Below are positions 17,866-27,216 of a stretch of 64,000 nucleotides of DNA, one piece after another. The notes below the pieces were generated by a model. The model was not told where the DNA came from and made no database searches. It worked only from the letters and a program-made list of their open reading frames with translations. The stretch's first letter is position 1. Each line of letters opens with the position of its first letter. The translations under genes and the position numbers were made by a program. This DNA comes from an uncultured Clostridia bacterium (GTDB lineage: Bacteria > Bacillota > Clostridia > Christensenellales > Borkfalkiaceae), in the NCBI GenBank assembly GCA_947631905.1, contig CANRND010000004.1:1-64000 (forward strand), in the 5' to 3' direction.

Positions 17866-19167
17866 TTATTCCACGATGCCGTAGATGAGAGGCTCGTCTT
17901 CCGGTTTTTCGTTCCCGATCTGCGTTGCCGCAAGCAGCCGCTCTTCGGCGGCCGGAAAGGCGGAAGCGTCGTTCGAATAGAGAGTAGCGATCTCCTCTCC
18001 CGCGGATACATAGTCTCCCCGCTTCTTTTTCAGAACGATCCCCGCGGAAAAATCCACGCTGTCCTCCGCCGTGTTGCGCCCCGCGCCGAGCGTGAGGCTT
18101 GCAAGCCCGTAAGCCTCGGCGTCCGTTTCCGTCAGATAGCCGCTTCTCGGCGCTTTCACCGCGCGGGCATATTTCGCTTTGGGGAATTTTTCGGGATCTT
18201 CGATGAGCGCGGCGTTCCCGCCCTGCGCCTTGACCGTCTCCAACAGCTTTTTCAGCGCGCTTCCGTCCGCGACGGCGCGCCGCGCAAGTTCCTTGCACGC
18301 CTCGGGCGTACCCTTGCCCGCAAGCGAAAGCATGTACCCCGCGAGCGTCATGCAGACCTCGGTCAAGTCGGCGGGGCCGCGCCCTTTCAGCGTTTCCGCC
18401 GCTTCGATCACTTCGAGCGAGTTGCCGATCGCATACCCGAGCGGTCTGTCCATATTCGTAATGAGGGCGACCATTTTTTTGCCCGCGTTCTTGCCGATGT
18501 CCACCATGAGCCGCGCGAGTTCTTTGCTCTCCTTTGCCGTTTTCATAAAGGAGCCGCTCCCCGTTTTTACGTCGAGGACGATGCAATCGTCGTCCGCGGC
18601 AAGTTTTTTGCCCATGATGCTCGCGGCAATGAGGGGCATGCTGTCCACCGTCGCCGTAACGTCGCGCAGAGCGTAGAGCTTTTTGTCCGCGGGCGCGAAC
18701 TGTTTGGACTGTCCGACAATGGCAAGCCCGATCCTGTTCACCTGCGCGATGAATTCTTCCTCCGAAAGGGTGGTGCGGAAGCCCTCGATCGCTTCGAGTT
18801 TATCCACCGTGCCGCCCGTATGGCCCAACCCTCTGCCGCTCATCTTTGCGACCTTTACGCCGAACGAGGCGACGATGGGCGCGACGACGAGGCTGGTCTT
18901 ATCCCCCACGCCGCCCGTGGAGTGCTTGTCCACGCGGATACCGTCGATGGCGGAAAAATCGAGTTTCTCCCCCGAATCGCGCACGGCGTACGTGAGATCG
19001 CAGGTCTCCCGCACGTTCATGCCGCGGTAATAGATCGCCATGAGGAGCGCGGAGATCTGGTAGTCGGGGATACTGCCGTCGGTAACGCCGCTGATGAAGA
19101 AGTTGATCTCTTCGGTGGAAAGCTCCCCGCCGTCCCGCTTCTTTTTGATGATGTCGTACATGCGCAT
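17866..19167 (-). CDS. pdp: Pyrimidine-nucleoside phosphorylase
   Basis: MRMYDIIKKKRDGGELSTEEI...DKHSTGGVGDKTSLVVAPIVASFGVKVAKMSGRGLGHTGGTVDKLE. Confidence 0.95.
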   Translation of the reverse strand: MRMYDIIKKKRDGGELSTEEINFFISGVTDGSIPDYQISALLMAIYYRGMNVRETCDLTYAVRDSGEKLDFSAIDGIRVDKHSTGGVGDKTSLVVAPIVASFGVKVAKMSGRGLGHTGGTVDKLEAIEGFRTTLSEEEFIAQVNRIGLAIVGQSKQFAPADKKLYALRDVTATVDSMPLIAASIMGKKLAADDDCIVLDVKTGSGSFMKTAKESKELARLMVDIGKNAGKKMVALITNMDRPLGYAIGNSLEVIEAAETLKGRGPADLTEVCMTLAGYMLSLAGKGTPEACKELARRAVADGSALKKLLETVKAQGGNAALIEDPEKFPKAKYARAVKAPRSGYLTETDAEAYGLASLTLGAGRNTAEDSVDFSAGIVLKKKRGDYVSAGEEIATLYSNDASAFPAAEERLLAATQIGNEKPEDEPLIYGIVE

Positions 19168-19180
19168 ATGGCGTTCCCCC

Positions 19181-20938
19181 TTACTTCGCCCAATTCCCCG
19201 CCCTGATGTAATCGGCGAGCAAATCGCGGGCATATATGCCGCTCCCGAGGCGCTTTACCTCGGTGATGTTGTTCGTCCGATACGTGGAAGTGTAACTGTC
19301 TACAATGATATAGTAGGTCTCCCCCGCGGAGACTTGCGAAGTTTCGATCGTCGTATAGATCGTATACTTTACGCCGCTTGAAGTGCGCTTATTCAAAAAC
19401 TTGATGAGGTCGGAGCCTCTGATACTGCCCAGAACGATCTCGTTATCGAAGGGCAGGACCGTCGCAATATCCGCATAGGAGACGTCGCCCGCATAGAGAT
19501 TATAGGGGTTGCGGGCGTTGAGGTATCCGCCGCCGCAAACAATCTCGTATTCGCTCCATGTCTCGCACCCTTTGAGATAGTAAAGTTCTGCGACCTTGTT
19601 CAAAATCGTGTTGCTGTTCCGTGTGGATCTCGTATACCCGATCGGCGTATAGAGATCGCGTTCGGGGAAATATTTGCCGTACAGTTCGTCTACGACGGGA
19701 TCGTCTTCGAGGGAGCTGTTCGCATAGACGCCCGTGCCGATATGGCGGGGCGTAACGGTGAAATCTCCCGTTATGGTATTGAAAGAAAGCTCCGCGCAGC
19801 TCACGTCACGGTTTTCGCTGCTGCCCTGCATGTGGTAGACGCCGTATTCGTCCCGAAGCGTATATTGTTTATGGGTATGCCCCTCGAAGACGAGATCGAC
19901 ATAGCCGTTTGAAAGAGAGCTGTCGTACCAGCCCATATCCGAATCCGTGACGGAAGTGACGCTCGGGGCGGTATCTTCGCTACCGTCGTGGATGGAATAG
20001 ACGATGAAATCGCAGTTCTCCTCCGTGCGGAGCCTCGTCGCTTCGTTCTTTACGAGATTTGTAAGGCTGCTTCCCGTCTCGAATCTCAGTCCGCCGCGGA
20101 ATTCGCTCGAAACGGAGGAAAGACAATCCCCGATCGCGCCGATGATGCCCACTTTCACGTCTCCTCTCTCTACAACGACGGACGCCTTGCAATAGTCGGG
20201 CATGACGCCGTTTTCCCGCACGTTGATGGCGAGGAAAGGAAATTCCGCAAGCTCGCTGTTGGGCGTGAGAACGTCCGACCCCCAATCAAATTCGTGGTTG
20301 CCGAGGGTCATGGAGACAAACCCCACCTCGTTCATCCATTCCGTCATGAGCTTTCCTCTGTTGAGCAAGGACTCCGCCGTCCCCTGCCACATGTCGCCCG
20401 AGGAGAGCAGGATCTCTTCGCGGATGGGGTCTGCATACAAACTCTTCATATAGGTGGTGAACTCATCCACGCCCGGCTGGGTGGACGAATCCATGAACTT
20501 GCCGTGCAGGTCGTTAACGGCATAGAACGAAAGTTCCGCTACCACGCTTTCGCCGCAACGGTCGCATGCGCCGTCCGCATTCACGTCGGTATGGTCGTGC
20601 GCGCCGATCTCCTCTTTGTGATAGGTCTGCGGCGCGGAAAAATCACTGTCGGCATAGCCCTCTTTCCCGCTCACGGCCTTTACTTTGAGCGTGTCGTTTT
20701 CCAAAAGTTGCACGCTGCAATCGGTCGTCGGGATTTCCGCGCCGTCGCCGATCACGTACGCATAGTAGATCGCGCCGTCCACCGCATTCCATACGGCGAC
20801 GCCGTTTCCGTCGATGACGACTTGCGGCGTATCGAGTTTTTGCGGGGTTTCCCCCTCTCCGAAACAACCGCAAAGCCCCGCGCACATCACGAGCGCGGCA
20901 AGGACAAGGTAAGAGAACTTAAAGATGATCTTTTTCAT
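19181..20938 (-). CDS. 5'-nucleotidase/UshA-like metallophosphoesterase lipoprotein
   Basis: Lipobox LCGC; VNDLHGKF, LSSGDMWQGT, LGNHEFDWG, FEGHTHK motifs. Confidence 0.9.
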   Translation of the reverse strand: MKKIIFKFSYLVLAALVMCAGLCGCFGEGETPQKLDTPQVVIDGNGVAVWNAVDGAIYYAYVIGDGAEIPTTDCSVQLLENDTLKVKAVSGKEGYADSDFSAPQTYHKEEIGAHDHTDVNADGACDRCGESVVAELSFYAVNDLHGKFMDSSTQPGVDEFTTYMKSLYADPIREEILLSSGDMWQGTAESLLNRGKLMTEWMNEVGFVSMTLGNHEFDWGSDVLTPNSELAEFPFLAINVRENGVMPDYCKASVVVERGDVKVGIIGAIGDCLSSVSSEFRGGLRFETGSSLTNLVKNEATRLRTEENCDFIVYSIHDGSEDTAPSVTSVTDSDMGWYDSSLSNGYVDLVFEGHTHKQYTLRDEYGVYHMQGSSENRDVSCAELSFNTITGDFTVTPRHIGTGVYANSSLEDDPVVDELYGKYFPERDLYTPIGYTRSTRNSNTILNKVAELYYLKGCETWSEYEIVCGGGYLNARNPYNLYAGDVSYADIATVLPFDNEIVLGSIRGSDLIKFLNKRTSSGVKYTIYTTIETSQVSAGETYYIIVDSYTSTYRTNNITEVKRLGSGIYARDLLADYIRAGNWAK

Positions 20939-20953
20939 AAATTCCGCCGTGGA

Positions 20954-21358
20954 TCATAAATTTGTCTTGGTAAAAGAAAACGGCAAGAGGGTTTCCAGCG
21001 TATACGCCTGGAACTTTTCCCCGTTGCCGAGCAAAATTCTGAAATTTTCGGGACAGAACTCCGCGATCACCTGTCTGCAAACGCCGCAGGGCGCGCAAAA
21101 ATCGGCGGTCTCTCCCTCCTTTCCGCCCACGATGGCAAGGGCTTCGAAGTCTCTCTCCCCCTCGCTCACCGCTTTGAAAAAAGCCGTGCGCTCGGCGCAG
21201 ACCGTTGCGGAGAACGCCGCGTTTTCGATATTGCAGCCCGTGTATATTTTTCCGCTCTTTGTAAGAAGCGCCGCCCCCACCCGAAAATGCGAGTAGGGGG
21301 AATAGGAATTTTCCCGCGCGCGTTGCGCCGCTTGCATCAAAGTTTTATCGTCGGTCAT
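20954..21358 (-). CDS. cdd: Cytidine deaminase
   Basis: SPYSHFRVGAALLTKSGKIYTGCNIENAAFSATVCAERTAFFKAV...PCGVCRQVIAEF. Confidence 0.96.
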   Translation of the reverse strand: MTDDKTLMQAAQRARENSYSPYSHFRVGAALLTKSGKIYTGCNIENAAFSATVCAERTAFFKAVSEGERDFEALAIVGGKEGETADFCAPCGVCRQVIAEFCPENFRILLGNGEKFQAYTLETLLPFSFTKTNL

Positions 21359-22518
21359 TTTTTGATCTCCCCCAAAAAGCTCTTCCCGCTCGTATTTTCC
21401 TGCGGCACGCCGAAGAAATCGAGAACGGTCGCGGAAATATCCGCAAAACTCGGGCGGACGCCGAGGTTCACGCCGCTTTTTATCTTCTGCCCATAGATGA
21501 GCATGGGGGTATATTCGCGGGAATGGTCGGTGGACGGGGTAGCGGGATCGCACCCGTGGTCGGCGGTGATGAGAAGCACATCGTCCTCTCTCATCTCCTT
21601 GACAAACCCGCTTAAAAATCCGTCGAACTCGGTCGCCGCGGCGGCATAGCCCGCAACGTCGTTCCTGTGGCCGTACTTCATATCGAAGTCGACGAGATTG
21701 ACAAAGCACAGCCCGTTGAAATCGCGCGCCTGCAATTCTTTCGTCACCTGCATGCCGTGCGTGTTCGACACGGTGCGGTTGCTCTCCGAAATGCCGCTAC
21801 CCGCAAAAATATCGTAAATTTTTCCGACCGAGATCGTATCGTAACCCGCCTTTTGCAAGAGGTTCAGCATCGTATCCGAGGGCGGGACGAGGGAAAAATC
21901 GTGGCGGTTAGAAGTGCGCGTATAGGGATATTCCCCGTTGAAAGGACGGGCGATCACCCTGCCCACATTGTGGGGCGGCGCGAGCATCTCCCGCGCGATC
22001 CCGCAGTCGCGGTAGAGTTCTTCGACGGGAACGACGTCCTCGTGCGCGGCGACCTGGAACACGCTGTCCGCCGAGGTGTAGACGATGAGCGCGCCCGTTT
22101 CCACCTGTTCGCGGCCGTAGTCTTTGATGACTTCCGTCCCCGAATAGGGCTTGTTGCAGATGACTCTTCTCCCCGTCTTTTGTTCAAATTCCTTGATGAG
22201 TTCCTCGGGAAAGCCGTTCGGATAGGTGGGCAGAGGCTCGGGCGAAATAACGCCCGCGATCTCCCAATGCCCGATGGTGGTGTCTTTCCCCATCGACTTT
22301 TCCGCCATCTTCGCATAGCTTGCCTTAGGCGACGGAACGCCGCCGCCCACGCCGTCGATGTTGAATAGCCCCATCGCTTTCAGTTCGGGGCAGTTAAAAT
22401 TCGGATGACTACGGATCGCACCCAACGTGTTGCTCCCCTCGTCGTGCCAAAGGGAAGCGTCGGGGAGTTCCCCCACGCCGAAACTGTCGAGAACGATCAG
22501 AAAAAATCTCTTCGCCAC
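21355..22518 (-). CDS. deoB: Phosphopentomutase
   Basis: FFLIVLDSFGVGELPDA; GKDTTIGHWEIAGV; TADHGCDPATPSTDHSREYTP. Confidence 0.96.
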   Translation of the reverse strand: MAKRFFLIVLDSFGVGELPDASLWHDEGSNTLGAIRSHPNFNCPELKAMGLFNIDGVGGGVPSPKASYAKMAEKSMGKDTTIGHWEIAGVISPEPLPTYPNGFPEELIKEFEQKTGRRVICNKPYSGTEVIKDYGREQVETGALIVYTSADSVFQVAAHEDVVPVEELYRDCGIAREMLAPPHNVGRVIARPFNGEYPYTRTSNRHDFSLVPPSDTMLNLLQKAGYDTISVGKIYDIFAGSGISESNRTVSNTHGMQVTKELQARDFNGLCFVNLVDFDMKYGHRNDVAGYAAAATEFDGFLSGFVKEMREDDVLLITADHGCDPATPSTDHSREYTPMLIYGQKIKSGVNLGVRPSFADISATVLDFFGVPQENTSGKSFLGEIKK

Positions 22519-22533
22519 TTTTCCGCCTCCGCG

Positions 22534-23253
22534 TTATGCCAATTCGAGCGCGATCTTCATCATCGCGGTAAAGGAATTTTGCCGCTCTTCCGCCGTGGTG
22601 TTCTCCTCGGGATAGAGGAAACTGTCGCTCACGGTGCAGATACACAGCGCCTTTTTGCCCGCGCGCGCCGCGTTGCAGTAGAGGGCCGCGCTCTCCATCT
22701 CCACGCCGAGAACCCCCATCTTCGCCCACTGCATGCCGCTGTTTGCGTCGTCGTAGAACATGTCCGACGAGAAGATGTTTCCGACTTTATACTTCACGCC
22801 CGCTTTTTCGCACAGATCCGCCGCCCGTTTCAGAAGCCCGAAATCGGCGATCGGGCAAAAAGTACCGGGCAGGTTGTATTGGGCGGCGTAATTTCCGTTG
22901 GTGCATGCGCCCTGCGCGAGAATGATGTCCCGCACGTGCAGATCCTTGTCGAACGACCCGCAGGAGCCGACGCGGATGATCTGCTCCACGCCGTAGAAAT
23001 TAAAAAGTTCGTAGGAATAGATGCCGATCGCGGGCTGGCCCATGCCCGAAGCCATGACGGACACTCTTTTGCCCTTATACGTTCCCGTATAGCCGTTTAC
23101 CCCGCGCACGTTGTTGACGGGGACGGGGTTTTCGAAAAAGTTTTCCGCAATGAATTTGGCGCGCAGAGGATCGCCCGGCATTAAAACGGTCTTTGCGAAA
23201 TCGCCGTACTTTGCGGCGATGTGGGGGGTGGGAATGTTGGGATGTCCGCTCAT
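22534..23253 (-). CDS. deoD: Purine-nucleoside phosphorylase
   Basis: [65 protein letters not shown]. Confidence 0.96.
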   Translation of the reverse strand: MSGHPNIPTPHIAAKYGDFAKTVLMPGDPLRAKFIAENFFENPVPVNNVRGVNGYTGTYKGKRVSVMASGMGQPAIGIYSYELFNFYGVEQIIRVGSCGSFDKDLHVRDIILAQGACTNGNYAAQYNLPGTFCPIADFGLLKRAADLCEKAGVKYKVGNIFSSDMFYDDANSGMQWAKMGVLGVEMESAALYCNAARAGKKALCICTVSDSFLYPEENTTAEERQNSFTAMMKIALELA

Positions 23254-23909
23254 AACAGGTTCTCCTCTTTGACGATTTTCACAATGCGCGAAGTCCCCAG
23301 CCTGTCCGCGCCGAGGGCGATAAAGTCCTCCGCGTCTTTGACGGAGGAAATGCCGCCCGCCGCCTTGATCTTCACGTTTTTACCGACGTATTTTTTGAAC
23401 AGGGCCACGTCCTCGCGGGTCGCGCCCGCTTTGGAAAAGCCCGTGGACGTCTTGATAAAATCTGCCTTTGCCTCGGTGACGATCCTGCACATTTCGATCT
23501 TCTCCTCCTCCGTCAAGAGGCAGGTCTCGATGATGACTTTGAGGAGCTTCCCGCCGCAGGCGGCCTTGACCGCCTCGATCTCGCCGCGGATCTTTTCGTA
23601 GTTCTTTGCTTTGAGGTCGCCGATGTTGATCACCATGTCGATCTCGTCCGCGCCGCTCTCGACCGCCTCTTCCGTTTCGAACACCTTGACCGCCCGGCTG
23701 TTGTATCCGTTCGGGAAGCCGATGACGGTGCAGATCGCAATTTTGCCGTCCGCATATTTTTTCGCCTCGCCGACATAGCAAGGCGGAATGCACACCGAAG
23801 CGGTATGGTACTTGATCCCGTCGTCGATGAGCGCGCGGATATCCTCCCACGTCGCCGTGACGGAGAGTTGCGTATGATCGCATTTTTTCAAAATTTCACG
23901 GATGTCCAT
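23250..23909 (-). CDS. deoC: Deoxyribose-phosphate aldolase
   Basis: [39 protein letters not shown] (Schiff-base lysine motif). Confidence 0.96.
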   Translation of the reverse strand: MDIREILKKCDHTQLSVTATWEDIRALIDDGIKYHTASVCIPPCYVGEAKKYADGKIAICTVIGFPNGYNSRAVKVFETEEAVESGADEIDMVINIGDLKAKNYEKIRGEIEAVKAACGGKLLKVIIETCLLTEEEKIEMCRIVTEAKADFIKTSTGFSKAGATREDVALFKKYVGKNVKIKAAGGISSVKDAEDFIALGADRLGTSRIVKIVKEENLL

Positions 23910-23938
23910 TGAACCCTCTTTCGAATTTCTTTTTCTTT

Positions 23939-23967
23939 ATTATAGCGCAAACCGCTTCTTTTGTCAA
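23939..23967 (-). promoter_or_regulatory. Consensus sigmaA promoter of the deo/eDNA operon
   Basis: Minus strand TTGACA-N17-TATAAT, ~30 bp upstream of the deoC start codon. Confidence 0.85.
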
Positions 23968-24136
23968 TGGAAATGTCCGAAATGAAAGCCGCCGCGAAAA
24001 AAATTTTCAAAAGCCGCCCGCCGCCGCTCCTAAGAGCGTGGCGGCGGGCGGAAGAAAGAAGCGTCCGCCTCCCCCGCGGGAAACAGCCCCCGTTTTTCGG
24101 CAAATATAATGATCGGAAATTTTTTCCGTAAAAGTG

Positions 24137-24164
24137 TTGCTTTTTTGGGAATTTCCTTTATAAT
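24137..24164 (+). promoter_or_regulatory. Putative promoter of surface protein gene (24213)
   Basis: TTGCTT-N16-TATAAT; AAAGGAGAG ribosome binding site before ATG at 24213. Confidence 0.6.
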
Positions 24165-24212
24165 ATGGGGAGAAGAGCCCGCGGGAACGCCCGCGGGGAA
24201 AGGAGAGCAATC

Positions 24213-27167
24213 ATGACAAAGATGCGGAAAAGAATTTTGGGGATCGGTTGCGCGGCGGTATTCGCGCTGTCCCAGATCCCGCTTGCGTTCCATGCAGAGA
24301 GCAAGCTCGTTGCGTCCGCAGACGCGGCGAACACCGTTTCGCTCGAAACTTACGGCGGCGGAACGCTGTCCGTGCAACTGACGGAGGACGGCAAACTGCC
24401 CGAGCTTCCCACCCCCGAGCGCGTGGGTTATGACTTTGTGGGTTGGTTCACAGACGAAGTGACGGTGGAATATTGGGGGGACGACGACGCAGAGACCTGG
24501 ACGAAACTCAAAGAAAAATACGGCAGCGAAAGCGCGGGATATACATACCTCAACGGAAAGACGATCGGCTGGTACAATACCGCCGAAACGCCTGACAATC
24601 CCGAAAACGCTCTCCCGCAGGGCGAGAACGGCGCGATCACATCGGAAAACGGCAAACAAACGGGCTACTACGATTGGCAGAACTCCCGTTGGATCGAAAA
24701 CTCGGTCGGCATTATGAATGCCACCAAAGGACAGCGCGCGGAAAAAGGGATGTCCGCAGAGGCGGGTTCTAAGCTCTACGCGATGTACGATCCCAAAAAC
24801 ATCACGGTGTATTGGTACAACAACGGTTGGGGCGACAGCCATGACGGCGACTACGCCTCCACCGGCCACAGCACGGGCTTTGAATACGGCGGCAAGTTCG
24901 CCTATCTGCCCCTCGACCGTTGGCAGCCGTGGGAAGGGCATGCGTTCAAAGGCTGGGTCGACGCGGAAGGCAATCCATTCGGCTTCGATATGGGATCGCT
25001 CAACCAAGACCTTTCGACGATCGGCGGGAAACCCGTGGACGGATACTCTCCCGAAACGTATGAGCCGGTCCTCCGCCTCTACGCGACCTACGACGGCGTG
25101 ACGTCCGCCGAAAGCACGCCGAAGAACGCGGAATATGCGGGCGTGACCGGAAACGGCGGATGGTTCGACGTGAGCCGCACCTACACCTTTACGGCAGTGT
25201 TCGATTCGAGATACAAGATCTATCCCGAGATCGGTTGGGAACTCGCCGGCGGCGAAGAGCTGTTCGACCTGTCGGTCTCCGCCGACAAAACCAAAGCGAC
25301 CGTCTCCGTAAAACCCGAATGCAGGGAGGAGCTGGTGGAAAATACGCAGGTAACGTTGCGCCTTACGGTGGGGAGTGAGACGTTCGAGGTCTATGCGACC
25401 GCTTCCCACGAATGGAACAACGGCAAGATTTTGAGCGGGCTGTGGGACCGTTGCACCTCCCCCATGACCGTGGAATACACCTGCAAGCTCTGCGGGCAGA
25501 CGAAAACCAAAGAGTTCCCCGCCGACGGACACAGATATACCCGCTACCGCACCGAGGCGACCTGCACGGAGGACGCCGTTGAAGAACGCTATTGCGTCGT
25601 CTGCGGCAAGACCGAACGTGAGATCCTCGCGGGAACGGCAACGGGACACAACTGGGACGTGAAGAAAGTTTCGGGTTGCGGCGGGACGGTAACGACCTCC
25701 ATCTGCAAGACCTGCGGGCTTACGGAAACGCAGGAAGACCACACCGCTTGCCACAGCTGGAACTCTTTCTACACCGTAGATCGCGCCGCCACCTGCACTT
25801 CAGAGGGAAGCAAGTCCATTCACTGCGCGCACTGCGGCGCAATCAAGGACAGCGTGGCGATCCCCGCGACGGGACACAGCTATAAAGAGACTTCGCACGC
25901 CGCCACCTGCACCGAAAGCGGCTATACCGTGCGTACCTGCACGGCCTGCGGCGATACCGTAAGAGAGACGACTTCCGCGCCCACAGGACATAATTTTACC
26001 GTCTCCACCCAAACGGGTTGCAAAGGCGCGACGTACACGGTAAAGACCTGCAAGACCTGCGGAGCCGTGGAGACCGAGGGCGACAAGGCGGCGCTCGCGC
26101 ATACCCCCGCAAAAGATTATACCGTTGAAAAGGCTCCCACCTGCACCGAAGCGGGCGAGCGCGTTCTTCTCTGCGCCGCATGCGGCGAAACGCTGAAACG
26201 CGAGACCGTTCCCGCGACGGGACACCGCTACGAGACGACCTCTTATGAAGCGACCTGCACGCAGGGCGGCTACACGGTGAGCGTTTGTTCCGTTTGCGGA
26301 GAACGCACTCAAACGCAGGGTGCGGCCGCTAAGGGACACGATTTTACGGCAGACGTACAAACGGGCTGTTGCGGAGCGACCTATGCGGTAAAGACCTGCA
26401 AAACCTGCGGGACTGTGGAGACCGAGGGCGACAAAGAAGCGCTCGCCCACGCTCCCGCCGCGGAATATGCCTTAGAGAAAGCCCCCACCTGCACTGCATC
26501 GGGCGAACGCGTTCTCCGTTGCACGAAGTGCGGCGAAACGCTGGACAGCGAAGTTCTCCCCGCGGCGGGACACAGCTATGAAACGAGAGAGCATGCGGCC
26601 ACCTGTACGGAGAACGGGTACACGGAGAAAGTCTGCTCCGTATGCGGCGACAGCGTAACGGAAACCGTTTCCGAAGCGCACGGCCACGTTGCCGCGGAAG
26701 CCGTTACCGAAACTTCCCCCGAGGGAAGCGTAAAGAACGTGTATTGCGCCGCATGCGGCTGTCTGCTCGAAACGCAGACCCTGCCGCCCGAACCTCTTCC
26801 CGAAACGAAACCCGAAACCGTTCCCGAAAAGCCCGAACCTCTTCCCGAAGCGGATCTCGTTTCCGACGATAAGGCGGCGGTCCCCGAAGAAAGGGCGCCC
26901 GAAACCGTTTCCGAAAAACCCGAACCCCTTCCCCAAACGGAACCCGTCGGCGATAAGGCGGCGGCTCCCGAGGAGGACTGCGGGACGACGTTGCCCGTAC
27001 AAGACCCCCAAAACGAGCTTGCGGGCGAACTTTTGGCGGTTGGCGGACCCGCGGAACATGCGGACGCGGCGAACGGAGCATGGATTTGGATCGCCCTCCT
27101 TACGGTCTGCGGTGCGGCGGCGCTCTGCGTCCCCGTTGCGATCGTTGCCGTGAAACGGCGCAAATAA
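24213..27167 (+). CDS. Large surface protein: signal peptide, InlB-like (Listeria-Bacteroides) repeat, tandem CxxC repeats, C-terminal TM
   Basis: LPTPERVGYDFVGWFTDE; multiple GH...ATCTE.GY....C..CG repeats; Pro/Glu-rich linker; IWIALLTVCGAAALCVPVAIVAVKRRK anchor. Confidence 0.85.
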   Translation: MTKMRKRILGIGCAAVFALSQIPLAFHAESKLVASADAANTVSLETYGGGTLSVQLTEDGKLPELPTPERVGYDFVGWFTDEVTVEYWGDDDAETWTKLKEKYGSESAGYTYLNGKTIGWYNTAETPDNPENALPQGENGAITSENGKQTGYYDWQNSRWIENSVGIMNATKGQRAEKGMSAEAGSKLYAMYDPKNITVYWYNNGWGDSHDGDYASTGHSTGFEYGGKFAYLPLDRWQPWEGHAFKGWVDAEGNPFGFDMGSLNQDLSTIGGKPVDGYSPETYEPVLRLYATYDGVTSAESTPKNAEYAGVTGNGGWFDVSRTYTFTAVFDSRYKIYPEIGWELAGGEELFDLSVSADKTKATVSVKPECREELVENTQVTLRLTVGSETFEVYATASHEWNNGKILSGLWDRCTSPMTVEYTCKLCGQTKTKEFPADGHRYTRYRTEATCTEDAVEERYCVVCGKTEREILAGTATGHNWDVKKVSGCGGTVTTSICKTCGLTETQEDHTACHSWNSFYTVDRAATCTSEGSKSIHCAHCGAIKDSVAIPATGHSYKETSHAATCTESGYTVRTCTACGDTVRETTSAPTGHNFTVSTQTGCKGATYTVKTCKTCGAVETEGDKAALAHTPAKDYTVEKAPTCTEAGERVLLCAACGETLKRETVPATGHRYETTSYEATCTQGGYTVSVCSVCGERTQTQGAAAKGHDFTADVQTGCCGATYAVKTCKTCGTVETEGDKEALAHAPAAEYALEKAPTCTASGERVLRCTKCGETLDSEVLPAAGHSYETREHAATCTENGYTEKVCSVCGDSVTETVSEAHGHVAAEAVTETSPEGSVKNVYCAACGCLLETQTLPPEPLPETKPETVPEKPEPLPEADLVSDDKAAVPEERAPETVSEKPEPLPQTEPVGDKAAAPEEDCGTTLPVQDPQNELAGELLAVGGPAEHADAANGAWIWIALLTVCGAAALCVPVAIVAVKRRK

Positions 27168-27172
27168 CCGAA

Positions 27173-27216
27173 AACGCAAGAGCGGTTTGGCAACAGCCAA
27201 ACCGCTCTTTTTTATG
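27173..27216 (+). terminator. Rho-independent terminator (probably bidirectional, also serving ku)
   Basis: aagagcggtttggcaacagccaaaccgctctttttt. Confidence 0.85.

Noticed and set aside
24030-25754. 574-aa minus-strand ORF
   Set aside because: Antisense to the surface protein at 24213-27167; no recognisable family.
25420-26790. Repeated DNA in surface protein considered as CRISPR or minisatellite
   Set aside because: Periodicity is explained by protein-level CxxC repeats; codons diverged.
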